From positions 939 through 23,849 of the forward strand of contig DHIV01000093.1 of assembly GCA_002403995.1 (NCBI GenBank): a DNA stretch of 22,911 nt, written 5' to 3'. A program made the translations under genes and the position numbers. Origin of the DNA: Gallionella sp. UBA4737. GTDB lineage: Bacteria > Pseudomonadota > Gammaproteobacteria > Burkholderiales > Gallionellaceae. Below, piece after piece: positions 8,022 to 14,551 of this stretch. Each line of letters begins with the position of its first letter. Within the stretch, counting starts at the first letter, position 1. The notes beneath the pieces were generated by a model. It saw only the letters and a program-made list of their open reading frames with translations, searched no databases and was not told the DNA's origin.

Positions 8022-9079
8022 GCCGCCAGCTCCGCGCAAATTGTTGCAACCGCACGTGCCGCCCCCGCCTTGGCCAATTCGCGCGCCTGCTGCGCCATCG
8101 CCAGTAATTTTTTGCGGCTCAGCGCTTGCAGCAGCTGTGCCAGTTTTTCCGCGCTCAACTCGCTCTGCGGCAATAACACCGCCGCGCCGCGCTGGCTCAA
8201 AAACTGCGCGTTGCGGGTCTGGTGGTCGTCCACCGCAAACGGGAACGGAATCAAGATGCTCGCCACACCGGCGGCGGCAAGTTCCGCGACAGTCAACGCT
8301 CCGGCACGGCAGATCACCAGGTCGGCATTGCCATAGTGTTTGGCCATTTCGTCCATGAACGGCTTGATGTCAGCCTGCACGCCCGCCTGCTGATATGCGC
8401 GCTGCACCGCTTCAAAATGTTGTTTGCCGGTTTGGTGCAGCACGTTGGGGCGCACATCCTCGGGCAGCAGCGCAAGCGCCTGCGGCAATGCTTCGTTGAT
8501 CGCCTTTGCGCCCAGGCTGCCTCCCACCACCAGCACATTCAGCCTGCCACTGCGCGCGGCATAGCGTTGCTGCGGATCAGGCAATCCTGCGATATCGCTG
8601 CGCACCGGATTGCCGCACCATATTGCGTGCGGCAACACATCCGGGAATCCGCTCAGCACTTTTTTCGCGAAGCGCGCCAGCACCTTGTTGCTCAGTCCGG
8701 CGATGGAATTTTGCTCATGTATCACCAAGGGGCGGCGCAGCAATGCCGCCATCACTCCACCCGGGACAGTGATGTAGCCGCCCATGCCCAGCACCACATC
8801 GGGGCGATGGCGCAATATCGCGGCCATGCTCTGCCACAGCGCGACCAGCAGATCGAATGGCAGCAGCAGCAGCCGCAGCAAACCCTTGCCGCGCACGCCT
8901 GAAAAGCGCACCCACGCCATTTCATATTTATGTCTGGGAACCAGCTCGGCTTCCATGCTGCGGGGTGCGCCCAGCCAGGTCACTTGCCAACCTTGCGCAC
9001 GCAGGATGTCCGCCACGGCGAGCGCCGGGAATATATGCCCGCCGGTTCCGCCTGCCATGATCAGTATCGAGCGACTCAT
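8018..9079 (-). CDS. murG: UDP-GlcNAc:lipid I N-acetylglucosaminyltransferase MurG
   Basis: 353 residues. Converts lipid I to lipid II at the cytoplasmic face of the inner membrane (GT28, GT-B fold). The donor/acceptor loop GGTGGHIFPALAVA is at residues 10-23. MGGYITVPGGVMA, LVIHEQNSIAGLSNK, VVGGSLGAKAINEALP and CRAGALTVAELAAAG with SILIPFPFAVDDHQT follow as expected. The ATG has GGGGA 8 nt upstream and overlaps the stop of a 39-codon ORF that carries a second copy of the ftsW C-terminal codons. That makes the murG start context a copy of the normal ftsW-murG junction. Confidence 0.97.
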   Translation of the reverse strand: MSRSILIMAGGTGGHIFPALAVADILRAQGWQVTWLGAPRSMEAELVPRHKYEMAWVRFSGVRGKGLLRLLLLPFDLLVALWQSMAAILRHRPDVVLGMGGYITVPGGVMAALLRRPLVIHEQNSIAGLSNKVLARFAKKVLSGFPDVLPHAIWCGNPVRSDIAGLPDPQQRYAARSGRLNVLVVGGSLGAKAINEALPQALALLPEDVRPNVLHQTGKQHFEAVQRAYQQAGVQADIKPFMDEMAKHYGNADLVICRAGALTVAELAAAGVASILIPFPFAVDDHQTRNAQFLSQRGAAVLLPQSELSAEKLAQLLQALSRKKLLAMAQQARELAKAGAARAVATICAELAA

Positions 9080-9195
9080 ACCGGAAGTCCCCGCGCAATC
9101 CTGCGGTTTTGGCTACGACCGCCCCGATGGGGCTTAACTTGCTTGCGCAAGTTAGTCTTCGCCGAAATAGAAGAATTGAGAACTGTCATATTCAT
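9076..9195 (-). CDS. Small ORF between ftsW and murG carrying a second ftsW C-terminus (39 aa)
   Basis: Encodes MNMTVLNSSISAKTNLRKQV followed by a basic KPHRGGRSQ and then NRRIARGLPV. The last ten residues are identical to the last ten of FtsW. Eight of those ten codons differ synonymously and none changes the residue. The ATG overlaps the ftsW TGA as ATGA, with SD GAGGG 8 nt upstream. Its own TGA overlaps the murG ATG in the same way. It is therefore a duplicated junction filled with about 80 bp, including two small hairpins (9121-9133 and 9135-9154). The product would be strongly basic. Whether it has a function, or merely carries ribosomes to murG, cannot be told from sequence. Confidence 0.5.
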   Translation of the reverse strand: MNMTVLNSSISAKTNLRKQVKPHRGGRSQNRRIARGLPV

Positions 9196-9225
9196 ACTGG
9201 CAGCCCTCGAGCAATTCTTCTATTT
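9165..9225. repeat. 14-bp inverted repeat bracketing the ftsW stop codon
   Basis: AAATAGAAGAATTG at 9165-9178 is the exact complement of CAATTCTTCTATTT at 9212-9225, separated by 33 bp. The right arm encodes the E-N-R-R-I-A codons of FtsW, and the left arm lies in the small ORF. The ftsW stop and the small-ORF start sit in the loop. The codons used in the right arm (AGA AGA, then CGA, CCA nearby) differ from the GC-rich usage of the rest of ftsW. Confidence 0.85.
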
Positions 9226-10448
9226 TCATAATCCACTCTCAGCAGTATCGCTGCCGCGACGCAATTCACCACGATGCCGCTGCCGCCAAAGCTCAGGAAC
9301 GGCAGGGTCAATCCCTTGGTCGGCAGCACGCCCATGTTCACACCGATATTGATCATCGCCTGCGCGCCGATCCACACACCGATGCCCTGCGCGACCAACG
9401 CGGAAAAGTTGCGGTCCAGAAAAGCGGCATGACGCCCGATCCGGAACGCGCGCACCACCAGCAGCGCAAACAGCATGATCACCGCCGCTACGCCGACCAG
9501 ACCCAATTCTTCCGCGATCACCGCCATCAGGAAGTCGGTATGCGCTTCCGGCAGGTAAAATAATTTTTCCACGCTGCCGCCCAGCCCCACGCCCAGCCAT
9601 TCACCTCGCCCGAAGGCGATCAGCGCGTGACTCAATTGATAACCCTTGCCATATGGATCAGACCACGGATCCATGAATCCGACGATACGCTGCATCCGGT
9701 AGGGCGAGGAAAATATCAGCGCGGCAAACGCCAGCGGCAACGCCAGCAGCAGCGCGGCGAACACTTTCAGGTTGAAGCCTCCCAGCCACAGGGTGCATAA
9801 GGCAATGACACAGATCACCACCAGCGCTCCCATGTCCGGTTCCTGCAGCAACAATCCGCCGATCAGCACCATCACCACCAGCATCGGCACAAAGGCTTTC
9901 CTGAACAAATGGCCGACCTTGCCCTTGCGCACCGTGTAATCTGCGGCATACAGCACCGCGAACAATTTCATCAATTCGGAAGGCTGCAAATTGATGATGA
10001 ACAGCGATAGCCAGCGCCGGCTGCCGTTTACTTCGCGCCCGATACCCGGGATCAGTACCAGTGCCAGCAATGCCACACCGGCTAGGAACAAATATGGCGC
10101 ATAGGTCTGCCACATCTGCACCGGCACCTGAAAGGCAAACAGCCCGATCAACAACCCTGCGGTGATGAACACACCATGGCGCAACAAATAATAGGTCGGT
10201 TGATAGCCGGTAAACTTGTTGGCCTCGGCCGTGGCGATCGAGGCGGAATACACCATCACCAGACCGAGCGCGAGCAGCCCGATCAACACCCAGATCAGCA
10301 GTTCGTCGAATTGCGCTTGCGGCGGGGGAGTGCGTGTCTTGACCGCGAACGGATGGGGGTGAAACCGCTGGGGATCCATCTCCGCGTTCGGCTTGCCGAG
10401 CGGGTTGCCCGCCTTTGGCCCACTCTTCAGGAATGCTAGTGACGCCAT
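9192..10448 (-). CDS. ftsW: Lipid II polymerase / division protein FtsW (SEDS family)
   Basis: 418 residues. A multi-pass inner-membrane SEDS glycosyltransferase that polymerises lipid II at the septum with FtsI. A long cytoplasmic N-terminus (about 47 residues) precedes the first helix LLIWVLIGLLALGLVMVYSAS. Family marks are GREVNGSRRWL, LQPSELMKL, LLQEPDMGALVV, YQLSHALIAFGRGEWLGVGLG, EAHTDFLMAVIAEELGL and the TKGLTLPFLSFGGSG motif near the end. The ATG overlaps murD by 13 nt and has GGGGAGG close upstream. The final codons (ENRRIARGLPV) are atypically AT-rich, part of an inverted repeat, and duplicated downstream. Confidence 0.97.
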   Translation of the reverse strand: MASLAFLKSGPKAGNPLGKPNAEMDPQRFHPHPFAVKTRTPPPQAQFDELLIWVLIGLLALGLVMVYSASIATAEANKFTGYQPTYYLLRHGVFITAGLLIGLFAFQVPVQMWQTYAPYLFLAGVALLALVLIPGIGREVNGSRRWLSLFIINLQPSELMKLFAVLYAADYTVRKGKVGHLFRKAFVPMLVVMVLIGGLLLQEPDMGALVVICVIALCTLWLGGFNLKVFAALLLALPLAFAALIFSSPYRMQRIVGFMDPWSDPYGKGYQLSHALIAFGRGEWLGVGLGGSVEKLFYLPEAHTDFLMAVIAEELGLVGVAAVIMLFALLVVRAFRIGRHAAFLDRNFSALVAQGIGVWIGAQAMINIGVNMGVLPTKGLTLPFLSFGGSGIVVNCVAAAILLRVDYENRRIARGLPV

Positions 10449-11929
10449 GCGCCTCCCCTTCCCAACTCTTGCACCGCCTCCACGAACACCTCGGCGCGAT
10501 GTTCATAGTTGCGGAACATATCGAAGCTGGCGCAGGCTGGAGACAACAGCACCGCATCACCTTCCTGCGCAAGGCGGGTCGCTTGATGCACGGCATCGGT
10601 CATATCTTCGGCACGCACCACTGTCACGCCGCATCCGCTCAGCGCAGCCGCTATCACCGGCGCATCGCGTCCGATCAACACCACCGCGTGCGCGTGTTGC
10701 GCCACGACCGGACTGAGCGGCGCGAAATCCTGCCCCTTGCCCTCGCCGCCGGCAATCAGCACCGCCTTGCATCCCAGCCCTTGCAGCGCGGCGATGGTCG
10801 CGCCGACATTGGTGCCCTTCGAATCATCGTAATAGGTGATGCCGCCTATTTCAGCCACGCGCTCCACGCGATGCGGCAGCCCCTTGAAGCTGCGCAACGC
10901 ATCAAGCAATATCGGCATCGGAAAATCTATCGCACAGCTCAGTGCCAATGCGGCCAACGCATTCGCCACGTTGTGCAACCCGACCACCTGCAACTCGCTG
11001 GCTTTCATCAGACGCCGCGTGCCTTGCATCAGCCAGATTTCCCCGTCGGCGCGTTCGATCCCAAAATCGCCTTCGGTATCGGGCTTGTTCAATCCGAACG
11101 TGATGGTTTTGCAGTCCTTGCGCGCCATACCCATGCAACGCGCATCGTCCCGGTTCAGCACCTGTATGCTGCATCCCGCAAAGATGCGCGCCTTGGCGGC
11201 GCTGTATTCAGCCATGTCGGCATAACGATCAAGATGATCTTCGCTGATATTCAATACGGTCGCGGCATCGGCATGCAGGCTGGACGTGGTCTCCAGCTGG
11301 AAGCTGGATAGTTCCAGCACCCACACCTCGGGCTGGTTTGCGCCGCGCTCCAGCACGACATCCAGCACCGCCGGAGAAATGTTTCCGGCCGCCACTGCGT
11401 CCTTCCCCGCCGCCTTGCACAGGTGTTCCACCATGCTGGTGACGGTGGTCTTGCCGTTGGCACCGGTGATTGCGAGGATGCGCGGATGGTTGTCTTTCGG
11501 CAGCGATTGCGCGAACAGCTCGATGTCGCCCACCACCTCGATGCCGCGCGCGATCGCCCGTTCCACAGCCGGATCGCGCAGCGGCACGCCCGGACTGATC
11601 GCGATCAGCTCGATGCCGTCAAACAGCGCGTCGTTAAAATTCCCGCAAAAGATCTGCTCTTCGGCAACATACATTGCCGCCTGGGCCAGACCGGGTGGTG
11701 CGCTGCGGGTGTCAGCCACGCGCAGGCGCGCGCTCTGAGCGCTGAGCCAGCGCACCATGGACAGCCCGGTCTCGCCGAGACCAAGCACCAGCACCGATTT
11801 GTTTTTGTGCCGTGTCATCTCGACTTCATGGCGATGATCCCTGAAGTGCACGCCGGCGCCAGGTGGCGCCATAACGTTCGCCAGGCTCACACTATTTTCC
11901 CTCAACCCTATCGTGCTGTGCTCTTCCAT
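10436..11929 (-). CDS. murD: UDP-N-acetylmuramoylalanine--D-glutamate ligase MurD
   Basis: 497 residues, about 40 longer than most MurD. Adds D-Glu to UDP-MurNAc-L-Ala; cytosolic. The canonical protein begins near residue 42 (NKSVLVLGLGETGLSMVRWL). The P-loop GANGKTTVTSM is at 156-166, and NISEDHLDRY, YDDSKGTNVGATIAAL, LIAGGEGKGQDF and LLSPACASFDMF follow. The first 38 residues are a non-family leader. I keep the long start because its ATG has a near-perfect SD (GGAGG, 5 nt), whereas the internal ATG before TRHKNK has none. The first 25 codons align without gaps to the small ORF just upstream (12 identical residues), part of a tandem duplication at the mraY-murD junction. Confidence 0.94.
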   Translation of the reverse strand: MEEHSTIGLRENSVSLANVMAPPGAGVHFRDHRHEVEMTRHKNKSVLVLGLGETGLSMVRWLSAQSARLRVADTRSAPPGLAQAAMYVAEEQIFCGNFNDALFDGIELIAISPGVPLRDPAVERAIARGIEVVGDIELFAQSLPKDNHPRILAITGANGKTTVTSMVEHLCKAAGKDAVAAGNISPAVLDVVLERGANQPEVWVLELSSFQLETTSSLHADAATVLNISEDHLDRYADMAEYSAAKARIFAGCSIQVLNRDDARCMGMARKDCKTITFGLNKPDTEGDFGIERADGEIWLMQGTRRLMKASELQVVGLHNVANALAALALSCAIDFPMPILLDALRSFKGLPHRVERVAEIGGITYYDDSKGTNVGATIAALQGLGCKAVLIAGGEGKGQDFAPLSPVVAQHAHAVVLIGRDAPVIAAALSGCGVTVVRAEDMTDAVHQATRLAQEGDAVLLSPACASFDMFRNYEHRAEVFVEAVQELGRGGAWRH

Positions 11930-12158
11930 CTTGTCCTCCCTTATCTCAATTTGAGAGTCGCCAGACCCAGCAGAACCAACAACATGGTAATAATCCAGAA
12001 ACTCACGGAAGCGTTTGGTGTCGTCATAACGTTCGCTGCGCTCACATGAGTCTCCCCCAACGCTTGCGTGGTTCGCTTCTTCATTTGGCTCTCCACGTTC
12101 ATCTCAGTTTGAGGGTCGCCAGACCCAGCAACACCAGCAGCATCGTTATGATCCAGAA
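11855..12158 (-). repeat. Tandem duplication of the mraY-murD junction (about 155-158 bp period)
   Basis: Copy 1 runs from the mraY 3' end (12158) through the small-ORF leader (12010). Copy 2 runs from the small-ORF 3' end (12000) through the murD leader (11855). The 3' ends (12158-12102 and 12000-11944) encode the same 19 residues. The leaders (12084-12010 and 11929-11855) are about 69% identical in DNA by my hand count of 75 positions, gapless, and share a 12-bp identical block in GCGAACGTTATG. Confidence 0.8.
11941..12084 (-). CDS. Small membrane ORF between mraY and murD with an MraY-type last helix (47 aa)
   Basis: Starts MKKRTTQALGETHVSAANVM, then TTPNASVS, then FWIITMLLVLLGLATLKLR and TAA. 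The 19-residue hydrophobic end is identical to the last helix of MraY. Nine of the 19 codons differ and all nine are synonymous. The N-terminal 25 residues resemble the MurD leader. A good SD, GGAG, lies 6 nt before the ATG; the ORF begins 14 nt after the mraY stop and ends 11 nt before the murD ATG. It would be a single-pass membrane peptide with a positively charged cytoplasmic N-terminus, the same orientation expected for MraY's last helix. It is not a standard dcw gene. Confidence 0.6.
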   Translation of the reverse strand: MKKRTTQALGETHVSAANVMTTPNASVSFWIITMLLVLLGLATLKLR

Positions 12159-13184
12159 GCGCACAACCACTTGCGTTTCTTTCCAGCCTTTCAGCTCGTA
12201 GTGGTGATGTAATGGAGCCATTCGAAACACACGCTTGCCGGTCAGCTTGAACGAAGCTACCTGGATCATCACCGAGATCGCCTCAACCACGAACACGCCG
12301 CCCATGATGAACAGCACCAGTTCCTGGCGCACGATCACCGCCACCGTGCCAAGTGCCGCACCGAGCGCCAGCGCGCCGACATCGCCCATGAACACCTCGG
12401 CGGGATAGGCGTTGAACCACAGAAAAGCCAGGCCGGCACCGGCGATCGCCCCGCAAAACACCGCCAGCTCACCCGCGCCCGGGATGTAAGGTATGCCCAG
12501 ATATTTTGAAAAAACCGCATTCCCCGCCACATAGGCGAATATCGCCAGAGCGGCGCTCACCATCACCGTCGGCATAATGGCCAGGCCATCCAGGCCATCG
12601 GTCAGATTCACCGCATTGCTGGTGCCGACGATAACCAGATAGGTCAGCGCGATGAACAGAAATGCCGTAAGGGGAAACACGAAAAATTTCAGGAAGGGCA
12701 CGATGAGTTCGGTATGCGCGGGCAGGCTGGCGGCATCCCACAAATAGAATCCGACTGCCAAAGCGATCAGGGACTGCCAGCCCATCTTGGCCTTGGCAGA
12801 CAGGCCCTTGGGATTGCGATGCACCACCTTGCGATAGTCATCCACCCAGCCGATCACCCCGAAACTCAATGTGGTGATCAACACCACCCACACGTAATGG
12901 TTGCGCAAATCGCCCCACAGCAAGGTGGTGACCGCGATCGAGGTCAGGATCAGAGCGCCACCCATGGTCGGCGTGCCCGCCTTGACCAGATGCGTTTGCG
13001 GCCCATCGCTGCGCACCGCCTGGCCGATCTTGTATGCGGCCAATTTGCGTATCATCGCCGGGCCGACCAGAAACGAGATGAACAATGCCGTCATCGCCGC
13101 CAGCACGGTGCGCAATGTGATGTAATTGAACACGCTGAAGAACCTTACATCCTGAGCCAACCACTGAGCGAATGCGAGCAGCAT
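12099..13184 (-). CDS. mraY: Phospho-MurNAc-pentapeptide translocase MraY
   Basis: 361 residues, about ten transmembrane helices. Transfers phospho-MurNAc-pentapeptide to undecaprenyl phosphate, making lipid I in the inner membrane. Signatures seen are KAGTPTMGG, the catalytic-site GWVDDYRK, SNAVNLTDGLDGLA, FMGDVGALALG and RMAPLHHHYELKGW. The ATG has GGGGA 6 nt upstream and follows murF by 2 bp. The last helix and C-terminus (FWIITM to KLR) are present a second time in the small ORF that follows. Confidence 0.98.
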   Translation of the reverse strand: MLLAFAQWLAQDVRFFSVFNYITLRTVLAAMTALFISFLVGPAMIRKLAAYKIGQAVRSDGPQTHLVKAGTPTMGGALILTSIAVTTLLWGDLRNHYVWVVLITTLSFGVIGWVDDYRKVVHRNPKGLSAKAKMGWQSLIALAVGFYLWDAASLPAHTELIVPFLKFFVFPLTAFLFIALTYLVIVGTSNAVNLTDGLDGLAIMPTVMVSAALAIFAYVAGNAVFSKYLGIPYIPGAGELAVFCGAIAGAGLAFLWFNAYPAEVFMGDVGALALGAALGTVAVIVRQELVLFIMGGVFVVEAISVMIQVASFKLTGKRVFRMAPLHHHYELKGWKETQVVVRFWIITMLLVLLGLATLKLR

Positions 13185-13186
13185 AG

Positions 13187-14551
13187 TTATTCCCCTGTCT
13201 TGGCGCAGAACTGCACCACGCGTTCCATCTTCATAAATCGCGAACCTTTCACCAGTACCGTGGTATCCGCGTCCAATTCCTTTTCCAGTGCAGCTTGCAG
13301 ATCTTCGATGCGCTCGAAGTGCTGCGCGCCGCTGCCAAATTCACGTACTGTTTCCTCGCTTAATGTCCCCAGTGCGTAAAGCTTTTCAATGCCGGCGCGG
13401 CGCGCTTCGCCACCGGTCTCGGCATGAAATTTTGCAGCATCCCCACCCAATTCGCCCATGTCGCCCAATACGAGGATGCGCTTGCCAGCGGCTTGTGCAA
13501 GCACGCTGATCGCGGCGCGCATCGAAGCCGGATTGGCGTTGTATGTATCGTCTATCAGGCTGGCGCCATGCAGCGCGGACTTGCGCTGCATTCGCCCGGG
13601 AACACCGCTGAATTTTTCCAGGCCTCTGGCGATGGTTTCCAGAGAGATGTTCAGCGCGATTGCAGCGGCTGTCGCAGCCAGCGCGTTGCGCGCGTTGTGC
13701 GCACCGGGCGCCTGCAAATCCGCAGCGAAGATTCCTTGCGGCGCGGTCACGTCAAGCCGCAAACCATAACCTCGCGGATGCCAGGTGCCGCGCACATCAG
13801 CTTGCGGGTCAAGGCCGAATTCGAGCAATGGGTGCGCGCCCGCAAGTGCGCGCCAAAGGACCGCATGTATGTCGTCAGAGTTGATCACCGCAGTTCCATG
13901 ATGCTGCAGCCCGGAAAATATCTCCCCCTTGGCTTGCGCGACCGCCTCCACAGAACCCAGCCCTTCCAGATGCGCCCCGCTGGCGTTATTGATCAGCGCC
14001 ACATCGGGTGCGGCAATTCGTGTCAGGTAGTCAATCTCGCCCGAATGATTCATCCCCATTTCAATCACGGCATATCGGTGCGCCGCATTCAGTTGCAGCA
14101 GGGTGAGCGGCATGCCGATGTCATTGTTCAAGTTGCCCTGGGTCGCGAGCACTGCCTCTGCGCTACCCGCCGCCTCGCGCAGAATACCGGCGAGCATTTC
14201 CTTTACAGTGGTTTTGCCATTGCTGCCGGTGATCGCCACCAGCGGAATAGCGAACTGCTTGCGCCACCATCCGGCCAACTGTCCCAAGGCCAAACGCGTA
14301 TCCTCCACCAACAGCAACGGGCAAGCTGCTGGCTCACCTTGGTAGCTGTCCGCATTAACCAATGCAGCGACCGCTCCTGCTTGCGCGGCAGTTGCGACAA
14401 AGTTGTAGCCGTCGAAATGCTCACCGCGCAACGCAACGAACAAATCGCCTTGCGCTATTTTGCGGCTGTCGCTGGATATCGCGTCGAAACGCACATCGGC
14501 CCCGGCCAGCTTTCCACCGGTTGCCCGCGCGGCTTGCGACAATTCCATCAT
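13187..14551 (-). CDS. murF: UDP-MurNAc-tripeptide--D-Ala-D-Ala ligase MurF
   Basis: 454 residues. Adds the Ddl-made dipeptide to UDP-MurNAc-tripeptide; cytosolic. The N-terminal domain contains ISSDSRKIAQGDLFVALRGEHFDG, the P-loop GSNGKTTVKEML is at 109-120, and VIEMGMNHSGEIDYLTRIA, NALAATAAA, LIDDTYNANPASM and LGDMGELG follow. The first ATG overlaps the murE TGA (ATGATG). The second ATG one codon later has a slightly better SD spacing, so the true start may be 3 nt downstream. Length and motifs are normal, with no insertion, unlike murE, murC and murB. Confidence 0.97.
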   Translation of the reverse strand: MMELSQAARATGGKLAGADVRFDAISSDSRKIAQGDLFVALRGEHFDGYNFVATAAQAGAVAALVNADSYQGEPAACPLLLVEDTRLALGQLAGWWRKQFAIPLVAITGSNGKTTVKEMLAGILREAAGSAEAVLATQGNLNNDIGMPLTLLQLNAAHRYAVIEMGMNHSGEIDYLTRIAAPDVALINNASGAHLEGLGSVEAVAQAKGEIFSGLQHHGTAVINSDDIHAVLWRALAGAHPLLEFGLDPQADVRGTWHPRGYGLRLDVTAPQGIFAADLQAPGAHNARNALAATAAAIALNISLETIARGLEKFSGVPGRMQRKSALHGASLIDDTYNANPASMRAAISVLAQAAGKRILVLGDMGELGGDAAKFHAETGGEARRAGIEKLYALGTLSEETVREFGSGAQHFERIEDLQAALEKELDADTTVLVKGSRFMKMERVVQFCAKTGE

